Positions 22,365 to 35,600 of a DNA stretch of 64,000 nt are shown here, one piece after another. Position numbers and translations under genes: made by a program. The stretch comes from Hippopus hippopus (taxonomy: Eukaryota; Mollusca; Bivalvia; Cardiida; Cardiidae): the NCBI GenBank assembly GCA_946811185.2, contig OX328111.1, positions 42,086,388 to 42,150,387 on the forward strand. The letters are read 5' to 3'. The notes beneath the pieces are model-generated. The model was not told the DNA's origin. It searched no databases and saw nothing but the letters and a program-made list of their open reading frames with translations. Each line of letters opens with the position of its first letter. The first letter of the stretch is position 1.

Positions 22365-22520
22365 AATTTAAAGATTTCAGCCAGTTTTCAGCAATTTTTT
22401 AAGCCATTCCATCCTTATTTTATGAAACTATAATCATTCTACTGGCCTCATGTCAAATGTTGCCCCTGATGACTGCAAGGTTGCACAGATTATGACAGAT
22501 AAAAACCAACACTGTTTCAA
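22365..22520. repeat. Family F fragment
   Basis: CAGCCAGTTTTCAGC ... GACTGCAAGGTTGCACAGAT parallels 9125-9235 of the full family F copy. Confidence 0.6.
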
Positions 22521-22563
22521 AACTTGTCTTTTTCAGCATCATTAAAAAAATAATACTGATTCT

Positions 22564-22780
22564 CAACTGTTTACCACACAATACAAAGTTTTAATGACCC
22601 TGAAAGAAAAGACCTTTGAAAACATTGTGGGAAAGGAGAAAATGCTGGTAACCAGCACTTCCTCTTTTTCCCACAATGTTTCCTCCCTTCTGAAAGACAA
22701 TAATCATTTTTTTAACAAAAAATTTGTTTTCTCCTAATACTTCTAATTTTGACAAGGTCAAAAAATTAGTGCCTGGTTAA
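22564..22780 (+). mobile_element. Family A, joined pair (1)
   Basis: GTTTACCACACAATACAAAG to CCTGGTTAA; shares its last TTAA with the next copy. Confidence 0.75.
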
Positions 22781-23005
22781 CCCTTTACCAAATTATCCCG
22801 AATTTTGAAGAAACTGACAGTGGAACCTTTTGAAAACATTGCAGGAAAAGGAGAAAATGCTGGTAACCAGCATTTTCTCCTTTTAACACAATGTTTCCTA
22901 CTCTTCAAGGGAGAAATGTCAGTTTCTTAGTCACATTCAATCTGTCATCTGCAGAGGCTTTCAATCTTGATCTGTCTAAAATTTTGTCATTTGGTAAAAG
23001 GTTAA
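22777..23005 (+). mobile_element. Family A, joined pair (2)
   Basis: TTAACCCTTTACCAAATTAT to TTTGGTAAAAGGTTAA. Lies between the two converging genes. Confidence 0.85.
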
Positions 23006-23357
23006 AAAGATGTTGTCCATGAAAATAGGTATCTTATTTTAAAATCATTGTTTCTGCGCTAAATCCTATGTTGGGACTACATGGGCAGTTCTAAAGGCAA
23101 TTCACAAGATCCCTTCTAGTGCAGAATTTAATATTTTACCATACAATCCCTATTCTTACAAACTTGACACAGAAGGATTTTTAAAACACTGTAGGAAAAT
23201 GATCTACAATGTCAGCAAATGGTCCTTAAGTTGCGCTTTGCAGCTGAAGGGTTAAATTTAAACCCAGTTTTGAAAAGGACTACTTTTTCTATGCTTGTAA
23301 AGGCAATGCGTACATTTTTTGCATTACCAGGTATACTTTGTAGGCAAATCTTGCATA

Positions 23358-23363
23358 TTTATT
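23358..23363 (-). promoter_or_regulatory. Candidate INTS11 polyadenylation signal
   Basis: Minus strand AATAAA about 200 nt after the stop codon, the nearest canonical hexamer in a plausible 3' UTR (23340-23560). Confidence 0.55.
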
Positions 23364-23560
23364 AAACTGTCCTCACAAGGAAAGACCCAGATCGTAAAAC
23401 CAGTCAAAAAAATCAAGCATTTCAAGTTCATTCAGATGGTTGTCCTTCAACGATGAATTCTCGATCAGGTTTCCATGAACACGTCCTCACTGGTACTTGG
23501 ACACTAATCTTCACAGCAAGATTTGCAGCAGGCTTCTTCAGCAGTTTAATCTTTAGGTGA

Positions 23561-23626
23561 TCATTCAACAGCGACAGGAAGTTGACTTTTCAATAGGTCC
23601 ATCAACTGGCTCCCCAGTTCTTCATC
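23561..23626 (-). CDS. INTS11: INTS11 exon 17 (terminal coding exon)
   Basis: Encodes [20 protein letters not shown], Glu600 and TGA; homologous to the human DEELGS tail. The acceptor is ATTTCTAG, with a family A terminus ~9 nt upstream of the AG, so the element supplies or borders the pyrimidine tract. Intron 16 is ~2.5 kb and contains a pogo-like element. Confidence 0.92.
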   Translation of the reverse strand, partial: DEELGSQLMDLLKSQLPVAVE

Positions 23627-26600
23627 CTAGAAATGTTTAAAGGACAAAGTTTTGGACATATCCAAATTGAAAGCATTTGCAGAGGACAAAATAAATGTGA
23701 CTCAAAAAGCAAATTTGATTCCGGAAGGGTAGAAAACATTGTGGGAAAAGGAGAAAATGATAGTTACCAGCATTTTCTCCTTTTCCCACAATGTTTTCAA
23801 AAGCTGTCTTTCTCAGGGTCGAGATTGTCTGGTAAGTCCAGATTGTGTGGTAAAGGGTTAAGTCATGAAACTAGGTATTACACCAGAATCCTAAAGACAG
23901 CAATGCTTCTTTACTTCAGAAAACCATTAAAATTTTGTCATAACCTAACAGATTTAATCATTCTTACGTTTACCAAACAAGCCTGTCTTTTGCTTACCCT
24001 GAGGAATAAAGCTTTGTGAAAACATTGTGGTATACGGCATCTTTTCCTTTTTCTAGAATGTTTTCAACCCTTATGCGAACAATTTTCATTTTTTTTTAGT
24101 CACAAACAATTTGTCGTCTGCAAATCCTTTCAATTTTGAAAAGTGAAAAATATTTTCAATCAGTATAGAGTTAGAACAATGAGTAGCACTCTGACAGAAG
24201 GGAGTTTAACCCTTTACCAAACAATCCCTGGTTTTAACGATCCTGGGGAAAAAGCCTTTTGAAAACACTGTGGGAAAAGGAGAAAATGCTGGTAACCAGC
24301 ATTTTCTCCTTTTCCCACAATGTTTTCTACTCTTCCAAAGTTGAGTTGCAATTTTTGAGTCACATTTATTTTATCGTCTGCAAATGCTTTCAATTTGGAC
24401 CAGTCTAAGATTTTGTTGTTTGGTAAAGAGTTAATGTATTTCCATCCTGCACTATACCAAGCAAGTCATCACATAAATATGGATCCATAAAATCCATTCT
24501 GTTGAACAACAGACTGAATCATGAGGTAGAATGTTCATAGCACATGAAAATTTACCAGTAGCAAAATGTTCTGGAAAGAGTTGTCCACTTCTTACAATGT
24601 ATTTTGATTGCATCTACACCCAAATTGCAATATTTTCCTTTGTATTAATCATCATATTTCTAAGGAGATTTCTTTGAGATATACAGTAAAATCTCAATAT
24701 TTCCAATCTCGAACATTCAAGGACCCCATATTTTTCGAGGAATTTCCAAAGTCCTGGCAAAAACTCCACTATATATCACCAAAAAGAGATAGGTAATTTC
24801 GAGTCTCGATAATCTAAAAATTCGAACACGTGTGTTGGTCCCCGTCATCAATTTGTCTCTTTAAATTGATTGTTAATTTGAACACATTATTTTCTCACCT
24901 CTCAATTAATTGTTTTCACACCTTTCCTTGCAAAGGAATTTTTGGTGTCGGCCCATCTACGGTGTAGTGTAAGTTTTACAATCTATGACAATTACTACTG
25001 GAGATTCATACTACAATATGATAGTACAATTTTAGAAAGGATTTTGATTTGATAATAAGAGGTTAAATGTGTTAAGTTTGACATGTTTGCTTCTACAACC
25101 CCCTCTTTCGATTATGTTGTTTGATATTTCATTCTATAAAATCACTCGAGTATTTCATTCCTGATTAGACAGCTGATTTTATCCCCGACTTCATTTTTTT
25201 GCCATATGTTCGTACATCGAATATTTAAAGTCATTATTGACGCTAAAAAGACAGTTTAAAGCGTTTGTGATCGGAGGATGTCTCATTTTTTATCATTTTT
25301 CGTGTCTATCTATTTTTAGCATCGGGTTTTCCCGCCTTCATTCTTCGATCATTTTCAACACTTTTCAAATCGCGATATTCAAAGATATTTCATTGAAACA
25401 TCGGTGTCCAAGGAACTTAAATCCATATAAGCGTAGGCCTAAATATTTTTGATACCACATTATATCCTACCTTCTGCTGTTTTCTTAGGTCAAAAAATTA
25501 ATAATGCGCTTTCTTTCCCGTGGGGTGACAGTTAATGGGGGCGAATACAAAAGGGCAAATTCTACGAATTTGAAAGAAAAACTAGAGCACCGACCTTTCC
25601 AATACCTTACAGAATGAAAGGAATTTTAACGCGACTTATTTCCAAGAACTCATATGGTCTGATCCGCTGCATTTAGAGAAAATAACCCTTTCGATATGAT
25701 ATTCTTTGAATATTATGAAAAAAGGGAGTAAAAACTCGGTTTTATTGCTCGGGGGTCGTAGATGTTTACTTTACTTGCCAATCCTGAACGGAATTCATGT
25801 TTTCCACGGATAATTTGGATAATTCGAAAACTGCAATAATTCGAATATTTTGCTTGTCCCCTTGGGACTTTGAATTATCGAGATTTTACTGTATATGGAG
25901 CAATAAGTTACATGTATATTGTAACTTTTAACTCCTTCAGTTAATATTTCTGTAATTTTTCCTTTTGCCACAGTTTGACTTGTTGTTAAGACTGGCATGC
26001 TATCAGACAAAATAGTTACCTGAAGGTGTAAAACAAACCCTGGGACCATGTGATTAGAACACTCATTACTTTTCCCAACACCGGAGAGTAAGCAGTTTCT
26101 CCTTGAACAATAAAGTTTTCATGAAGAATGTTAAATACAAACCTGATGGGACCATGTGACCAGAACACTCTTAGCTTCTCCCTCATCTCCAGATACTGTG
26201 ATCATGACATCTGAGACCGACACAGATCCGTCTTGGGAAAACTGGGTTGGATGATCTTTGATCTTTCTGGAAGAGGACATTTAAGACTGGACTTAAGTTG
26301 GCTATTTAAACAAAATTTTGATCAAAGTTAAGTTGGCTATCTAGACATTTTTTTTAAAATTCTACGTAAGTTGGCTATTTAGACAAGTTTTTATCAAGCA
26401 CTATTATGTGGCCTGAAAAGAACCATTTTTATCAAAAGGTAGAAGACTTTGTGGGGAAAATAAGAAAATGTTGGTTACCAGCACTTTCTCCTTTTCCCAC
26501 AATGTTTTCAAAATAGGTCTTCTTCAGGGTAGATAAAACTTGGGATTGTGTGGTAGAGGGTTAATATTTACCCTTTTACAAGTGTGTAAATCTTCTCTGC

Positions 26601-29600
26601 AAGTTTATTGGAAGGTTCTCCCTCGTCGACATACAATGTAGATGTAAACCTCAGGTTGTATTCTTTTATACCCATGTCTCGCAGTGCCTGGTCAGGATCC
26701 ATTAGAAGAAGTTTCTGAAAAAGTAAGTACTGCAAAATCTCACTACTAAACCCTTCAGTGCTGTAGGCTAAAACAGAGACTTGTGTACTGCATAGATTGA
26801 GATCAGACTGCACGGTCTGATCATGGATCTATACTGTCCGCTTATGTAATCAAGCCTTTCAGTTCAATGTATTTTCATGTGTCCACAGATGTGTGTATAT
26901 TTGGCTTTGAAAGAGTGAAGACCAATATAAATACTGAAATCGACTGGTCTAAGTAGGGAGGTGGTCTTTAAACTGACTTGGTTTGAGTGGTGTTCTATGC
27001 TGCTTTTAAGATTGGGTGACGATTAATTTATTCATTAGCTTTCTGGGTTATGCCAGTGTTAGGTGTAGTCTCAAAGAATTACAACTGCTGAGCCATATAA
27101 TTCATAAGTGAAAACTTCAAGTTGTAAGAGAGGCACAGATGTCAAAAAAATATTGAGAGTCACCAGCCCTTCTTGTATGTGTTCCTTTCTGACAGTTATA
27201 TCTTCACTAATGACAAAGACACGAGTTTATGTCAATAGTCTTTGCACAGAGACAGAGACAGAGAAAGGCCTAAGACAATACTTTGACTTTTTCTTTGAAA
27301 ACAGACAAGCTAAAATCCACATTACAAATCTAGTATTTGCTTACGTTTCCTTTCATCACAAGTGCTCCATGCAAAAATCTCTGCTTTTTAGGATCTGGTG
27401 TTGTCAATCCTGAAATTAAATTCCAAAGTACATGTATTTAAATTTTTCAATGTCATTTCACTGAACTACTGGTAATGTATGAAGACCTTTAAAAAAAAAA
27501 AAACAAACAAGAGGGCTATGATGGCCCTGAAATCGCTCACCTGAGTCATTTGACCAAAAATGACCCATTTTCAATCTCTTTTGAGATATTATGACAAACA
27601 TTCTACCAAGATTTTCATGAGTTATTGACCCGAAAGGACCCACTTGCAAACTGGTGCAAGACCAACATTCTGACCAAGTTTCATGAGTATTGCATTAAAA
27701 ATGAGGCCTCTAGAAAGTAAACAAGGTTTTCGAAGATTTGACCTAGTGACCTAGTTTTTGATCCAACATTACCCATTTTCGAACTCTTTCAAGATATTAT
27801 CAAGACAAACATTCTGATCAACTTTTAAGAGTTTCGGACTAAAAATGTGGCCTCTACAGCATACACAAGGTTTTTCTAAGATTTGGCCTAGTGACCTAGT
27901 TTTTGATCAGACATTACCCATTATCAAACACTTTTGAGATATCACTAAGACAAACATTCTGACCAAGTTTCGTGAGTATTGGACTGAAAATGTGGCCTCT
28001 AGAGCGTACAAAAGGTTTTTTTAAGATTTGACCAAGTGACCTAGTTTTTGACGCGACATTACCCATTATCAGATTTTTTTGAAATATCACCAAAACAAAC
28101 ATTCTGACCAAGTTTAAAGAGTATCAGACTGAAAATGTGGCCTCTAGAGCGTACACAAGGTTTTTCCAATTTTTGACCCAGTGACCTAGTTTTTGACCCC
28201 ACATGACCCAAATTTAAACTCATTCAAGGTCTCATCAAGACAAACATTCTGACCGAGTTTCAGGAGTATCAGACTGAAAATGTGTCCTCCAGAGCGTACA
28301 CAAGGTTTTTCTAAGATTTGACCTAGTGACCTAGTTTTTGACCCCACATGACCCATTATCAAACTCACGTGAGCTATTATCAAGACATACATTCTGACCA
28401 AGTTTCAGGAGTACTGGACAGACAATGTGACCTCTAGAGCATACACAAGATTTTTCTAAGATTTGACCTAGTGACCTAGTTTTTGACCCGACATGACCCA
28501 TTTTCAAACTCGTCCGAGATTTTACTGAGACAAATATTCTGACCAAGTTTCATGAGTATCAGACTGAAAATGTGGCCTCTAGAGTGTACACAAGGTGAAA
28601 AAGTTGACGCCGGACGACGCACAACGGACGCCAGACACAGCACAATCACAATAGCTCCCCATGAGCACTTCATGCTCAGGTGAGCTAAAAAAACTCTTAA
28701 CGAGGAACTTTGGTCAATGTTTGGTAAAGAATTACACAGAAATAATGAAAACACGAGGGCCATTGGCCATAAAGTGCTGAGTAAAATGGTGTGCACTTCA
28801 TTAAGTTGTGGACTGAAAATGTGACCTCTTGAGTGCACACATTGTTTTCCTAAGATCTGTTCCACTGACCTACTTTTGGTCTGAAGTGTTACATTTTCAG
28901 TCATCATAGATATAGATCATCAAGAAAAACGTTCTAACTTTCATGAGTACTACACTGAAAATGTGGCCTCCAGAGTACACTAATCAACTTATAAGAGTAT
29001 TGGACTGAAAACTTGGCCTCTAGAGTGCAAACATGGTTTTTCTAAAATATATCCCTGTGACCTACTGTTGAGTCATGCTCTGTCAAAAGGGGGCTTAACC
29101 CTTTACCACACAATGACGCCTTTTAACGCCCCTGAAGAAGAAGCCTTTTGAAAACATTGTGGGAAAAGGAGAAAATGCTGGTAACCAGCATTTTCTCCTT
29201 TTCCCACAAAGTTTTCTACCCTATCAAAGAAAAGTTGCGTCATTTGAGCCACTATGAAATTGTCGTCTGCAAATGCTTTCAATTTGGATAGGTCTTAAAT
29301 TTTGCCGTGTGGTAAAGGGTTAATGCATCTGCAAAGAGTATCGATCCAGGTGCAGTTCTTGCAGGCTGACCTGGGCCAAAACTTTTTGCTATTGGTCAAT
29401 TTTCTGTATGTCAAAGGACAAGTCTACCTCAGTTGTTAAAAAAAGTGCATGATATGGATCTACAATTATGTGATGGCTTAATTGGTACCATGGATTACCA
29501 AGATGCATTAAGCCCCCTTTTGCCAAAGCATAGCTCATTTTCTTTTGACCTGACCTAGTTTCATACTCTTTGGAACTATGATCAAGACAAACATTTTAGC

Positions 29601-32600
29601 AAACTTTCAGGAGTACTGGACTGAAGATGTTGCCTCTAGAGTGCACACAAGGTTTTTATCCTAGTGATCTACTTTTTTATCCAAGTTTGAACTCGTATGA
29701 GATATCAAGACAGACATTCTGACCAACTTTTATGAGTATTGGACTAAAAGTCACGTGGCCCAATTCACACAAGGTTTTTCAAAGGTTTGTCCTGCTGAAC
29801 TACATTTTTTAATCCGACACAACCCAGTTTTGTTTTCATCTGAAATAGTATCAAGATAAACACTATGACTGACCAATTTTCATGACTATTGGACTGAAAA
29901 TGTGACCCCTAGAGAGCCGCAAAGTTTTTTTTTTTTTTTATTTGCCTTACTGGCCTACTTTTAGACCCAACATGATCTAAATCTGAATATTTCAGATATC
30001 ATTAATACAAAAATTCTGACCAACTTCCATAGGTATTGACTTAAAAACTTGGCTCTAAGAGTACACAGAATGATTTTTTGAGATTTGTTCCAGTGAACTA
30101 TATTTTGACCAGATGTGACCCAATTTTAAACTTGTGCGAGATGTTATCAAGAAATACATTCAGACCAACTTTCAGGTGTATTTGCCTAAAAATTTGGCCT
30201 CTACAGTGCACACAAAGTAATTTGTTATCACCAAAATGATGCACTTTGTGCTCAGGTGAACTAAGTAACTTAGCAATTTCCATATCTCTTACGTAAGTAT
30301 CCTTTACAAAACAATCCAGTGACTTAATTACCCTGAGGAAGATAGTTTTGAAAAACATTGTGAGAAAAGAAGAAAATACCTGTAACCAGCACTTTCTTCT
30401 TGATATTTGGAACAGTTTGAGACAAGTCTCATAGTTTGAGCCACATTTTAATGCAATACCTGAAACTGCTTTCAACATAGACTAGTGTATAATTTTGTAG
30501 TCTTATTGAGTTAAAGCAAATGGTGTACACTTTCTGATAAATAATAGCAAACCTGACATAGAAGCATGTCTTTTTAACAAATCCAGTGAAACATCTACAG
30601 GAATATTATGCTTTGTTTCTATGGTAACTGTCTCTCCATTAGCCGGTTTGAAACAATCTATCCCTGGAAGAAAAAATTACATAAAAGTCAAAATATAAAA
30701 CTGGATTTATTTATATTGCATTTAAATTTTAAACATACGAGTACACATAGATCCAAGCAAAATAAGAGGAAGTTTTCTAAATATTTTCAAAAGTTTGTTG
30801 ATAAAGCAACCAGGGTTCTTAATGAATCTAAGTTTTTCAAAGAAATTTGAAAGAAGATCATGGTAGTAACATTTCAATAACATATGTTTCAAACTCGAAC
30901 TATTAGTTCATCAGAGATGTTTGAAATATAAGTTAAAGCATGGATACATGCACAACAGACAGAAGACAAAGACATAAGCCTGCTAGCCTTTTGCCAGTAG
31001 AGCTAACTAGTACAATTGCATGTAAAGTTATTCAGCACATAAAAAGGAAAGGAAAATAACTTTATTTGAAGAACAAAGAATGCATTTTGGAAAAAAAGAG
31101 CCATTAAATTATTTCTTTTTTTTTTCCACCAAGTTTTCTAAAGCTTTCTCCAACTAGACCATAATAACTCCTACCTGTCCATATATGGGTTAATAGCAAT
31201 ATCTCACATACCAAATTCATGCTGTATTTTCTTCTTTAAGAAGTCCATTTTTTCCGCCTCCCCATGTACTAACATCACATTTTTGGGCTCACACCATGAT
31301 ATTAACTGCATGATACCTTTAGCATCAGCATGTGCACTGAATGACATATACTCTACAGCAAGTCGGACATCAAGCTGTAACAGAACATCCATTGTAATAA
31401 GTTTACTCATTTTCATTCAGGATTATTTTGATGATTTACAAATCAGTCTCATTTTACTGACCCTGAAAAAGAAAACTTTTGAAAATATTGAGGTAAAGGA
31501 GAAAATGCCGGTGACCAGTATTTTCTCCTTTTTTCACATTTTCTGCCATTTCAAGTACAAATCCAATCATTTGAGGGTTATTTAAAATTTTTGCCCAAGA
31601 ATGTTTTCTATCTGGATAAAATTTCATAGTTCGGTAAACAGTCCACATACAGCTGACTGACAAGATCAAATTACAACAAGAGCACTACATGTGGGTGCCA
31701 AGGCTTGGCTGCAAATGATTGATTTTTAGTGAAAATTCTAAGTTTAAAAAGGGGCATAAATCTGTCAAACATAGTACTTTGATGGTTATCTGCCCTTCTT
31801 GTATCTGTTCCCCTTTTGAAAGAGAACAACTTGTCCAAGCTTGAAGTAAATATCTTCACTAATGACAGAGATATTATAAAATTTCAAGTTTTTGCACAGT
31901 GATGACACAGACGACAATGCCAGGGGTATAACAATACCTTGACATTTTCTTCGAAAACATCCGAGCTAAAAAAGAAAACAATTCAGGCTTCAGTGTTTGT
32001 TTTTTGGTAATAAAACCATTTTCAACAGTGTATGATTTTGTGCCCCTTTTCATATGCTCTTGGAGTTTTTTTTAACAGGTCCTTAAATGTCACTGGCTGC
32101 TTTTCCACATTAATGAAGTAAAAAAGTATTTTCGGTGGTTAGATTTTCAGCACTTAGAAGAAAGAAATGAATGCTTTTCAGACTTTCATCAGTTTCTTAA
32201 GAGTGATGCTTGGGAGAGCTGAAATTCAAACCCTAAACCCCTTGATAACTGGTAATGCATGCTACCACTGGCAGTGTTCTTTTCAGGATCACTGAGAGAG
32301 AGGACAACTGTCCATAAACTTGAAATTAGAGAGAAACTAAGGACTTATTTCAAATAAATGGGTTGTGCTCTGTGAAAAGGGGATTGAATGCATTTGCAAA
32401 AAGTACTGCACAGGCTGACTTGGGTCAAAAGTTTTTGCTTTTGGTAAATTTTCTGTGTTTCGAAGGACCAGTCTATCATAGGCATCATCATAAGGGTAGG
32501 GCAGGTCGTTTGACAAAATGAATTTCATGGATCCATATTTATGTGATGACTTGCTTGGTATAATGCATCACAGAAATGCATAAGCCCCCTTTTGCAAGAG

Positions 32601-35600
32601 CATGGCCCCAATGTAATATGGACTAAGTCCCACCAGAGTGCATCATGACAAGACTTATTTTTAATTCATTGGGACAATGTCACATGATCTCCTGTTTTCC
32701 AGAACCCTGCACTACTCTACCAATTACAGACTTCAGATAGCATCATTCTGGTCTTGCTAGCTTACTGAAGGCATCAATTTTACTCATTTGGCATAATAAC
32801 CCTTTACCAAGCAATCCTGTATATAAAAGACCATAAGGAAGAAGTCTTTTGAACACATTGTGGGAAAAGGTTAAAGTGCCTGTACCCAACAATTTCTCCT
32901 TTTCCTTCAATGCTCTTTATCCCAACAAAGACATCTAATTTTATTTCTTGCCTTTCATGCTTACAATTCAGATAGCTTTAACCATTAGGCTGCTAATTGC
33001 AACTCACTGACCTTTTGTTGACAGTACAGATCAAGATCAGACTGCACAGAACGTGCAGTCTGATCTTCGATCTACACTGTCCGATAAGGAGATGTTATTC
33101 CCCAAAACATAACTGAAATAGCAACATTTGGGTTCTTAATATCATATTGAAAATTTCATTTTAGTTATAAAGCAGGATAAGGGTTAAAATGCTGTCCACT
33201 GGTAAAGAGTTCACTCTTGAAATATCCACAATTTACAATTTTAAGTAGACAGAAAAAAAAACTTCATACAGTCTGTTTATTTTCCATCTCCAACTTTTTA
33301 GCTCCATTCAGTATCTTATGTCCAACAGTTCCTGCCACACAGTATCCTGGCATTATAACCTGTAATAATGAAGTCAAAAGGTATACCAGTTCATATCTTT
33401 ACTTAACAATCCTGTTTCATAATGACTTTGAGGAAAAAGGCTTTTAAGAAAACATTAATGTCTTTGTATTGGAGTTCAACGCTGTTTAAGCAGTTAAAGT
33501 CATATCACGGCGGTCAGTGCACCTATGCACTGAACTACTTTTCTCACATGTATCAGAGATGAGAGGCAAAAAATCTCTGGAAAGAAAGTTTGCCTCAACT
33601 GGGTATCCAAACCGCAACCACTAGCTCAGATAAACTAATCACTGAGCTATCCGGGTTGGCCTTTTTATGTCTTATAGTTCCTGCCTTGCAGTATCTAGAA
33701 AAAATTTTGGAAAAGGAGGAAATGCTGTTTACCAGCATTTTCTCCTTTTCCCACTATGCTTTCTTTCTCAGGTTTGTTAAAAGTCAGGATTGTGTGGTAA
33801 ATGGTTAACCTACAGGTAACTTCTTTTACCTCTTGCAGCTGGTCACTTTTGAAAATGTTTTGGCTTTTGAGAAGTTCCTTGTAATGAGCAAAGTCTCCTT
33901 TTGTCACCATGTTTTCACTTTTATTCATGTATCAACCGTACCTCATGTTGGTTATCCATATTTTACTAGAATATTCTCAAAATCATCTGCTGCAAATGGG
34001 TTCATGAGATAATTGATTGAGATAATATGTCCATCATTTATTAATAATCATAACACTTTAGGTCTTTTTTTTCTGTATAAGAGTTTAACCAAATTTTAAC
34101 AGCTTATGTAATATAATGGCAGTCAGTGCACCTACACATGTGTTTCCTAGCTTTTTCACACCAGTACTGACACAACTTTCTTTCCAAGTCACTAATTTTC
34201 TCTCTTGCATAAGAGGTGAGAGGCAAAAAATTGCCGGAAAGAAAGTTTGCCTCATCCAGGTATCAAAGCTGCAACCAAAGGTCACAAGTCAGATACGCTA
34301 ACCACTGACCTATCGGGCGAGGCCCTTTAAATGGTCATTAAGTTTTCAGTGCATGTGCAAGCATTCAATGACCCAGGAATATACCTAGGTCATTGACTGC
34401 TTGCATCTGCACTGAAATTTTAAAGACCACCTGAAGGATCATGATGATAATTTAATGATGGATAGACTACTTTAAGAAGATAACATAACTAATCTTCAGT
34501 GTCGGTATAACTGACAAGAAAATGTGTGTATTGACATGGAATTACTAAAACAGAGTCAATAAGGCAAAATATGTCAACATTACCAACAATACCAAAGTGT
34601 TAGTGTACGAATTACATCTTACCATATTCTGGTCAGAAGGAGCCCATTTTTTAAAGATCTGTAGTGAAAGTCCCGCATGCAACATGCCAGGAGTGGCAAA
34701 CACAACCATGGCTCCAGGGTTCTCTATGTAGGATCGGTCGAAAGGTTTTATATGTTTAAATTCAAACATGTTTCTCTGTACAAAAGTGTTCTTTATCTTC
34801 TGACTGGTCCATGATATAAACAGTTTGTAGTAGTGGTTTGCCTGTAACAAGACATTGCAGTGGTAACTCTTCACCACACAATCCCAAGTTTTATCAACCC
34901 TGAGAAAGAAGCTGTTTATAAACATTTTGGGAAATGGAGAAAATGTTGCATTACCAAAACTCACACTCGGACTGTGATAGCATACACTTTCATTGAATTG
35001 GTCATATCCACAGGTCAATTTTTTTTGGGATCTGTTTTCATAGTCTAGCTTTTTTTTTATAAGTGTGTTAAATCCTGACCATGCCATAACGATCCTACAA
35101 TGCTCATCACCAGCATTTTCTCCATTTCCCACAGTAATTGTAGTTATTTCAGAGACCAATCTGATATATTCAATTGCATTTAACTTGTCATCTGCAAAAA
35201 CTTATATATGAACAAGCTTAAAATTTTGTTTTTTGTTGAAGAGTTGAATTGTTCATGCAGAGAATTGTAAAACATTTACCTTTTCTGTGAGCCCAAGACT
35301 AAAATAGATTGGAATGTTGAGGTTCATTCTCTCCCAGTACGTCTCCAGTAGTATACACAACTCCTGGGCCCTGCCTAGGGCAAACACAGGTATCAGCACC
35401 TGAAAGTAGGCAGTCAGTCAATCTTTCGACTTTATTTTTCCTATCAGAGTTGATCCTTTACAAAAAAGTCTACAGATTTAACTATGCAGAGGAAAAAGGC
35501 CTTTTGAAAACATGTTGGGAAAAGGAGAAAATGCGGGTAACCAGCCCTTTCTCCTTTTCACACAATGTTTTCCAACCTTTCAAAGATAAATTTCATCATT

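Larger units (their letters stand above)
28751..30265 (+). repeat. Older, diverged family C copy
   Basis: Starts ACACGAGGGCCATTGGCC. Degenerate units carry TGGACTGAAAATGTGACCTC; ends GTGCTCAGGTGAACTAAG. Interrupted by a family B element. Confidence 0.78.

Noticed and set aside
25237..25452. 71-codon frame inside the pogo-like element
   Set aside because: No DDE, helix-turn-helix or CENP-B-like motif visible; too short to be a transposase.
27740..28610. Regularly spaced repeats reminiscent of a CRISPR array
   Set aside because: The whole 145-bp unit repeats, with no unique spacers, and the context is an animal intron.
28186..28907. Repeated minus-strand frames containing LGQNVCL and [14 protein letters not shown]
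   Set aside because: They recur every 145 bp and are caused by the tandem array. 145 is not divisible by three, so no continuous protein can result.
34545..35159. A 204-codon minus-strand frame
   Set aside because: Only 34623-34841 is INTS11 exon 10; the rest is intron with family A arms.
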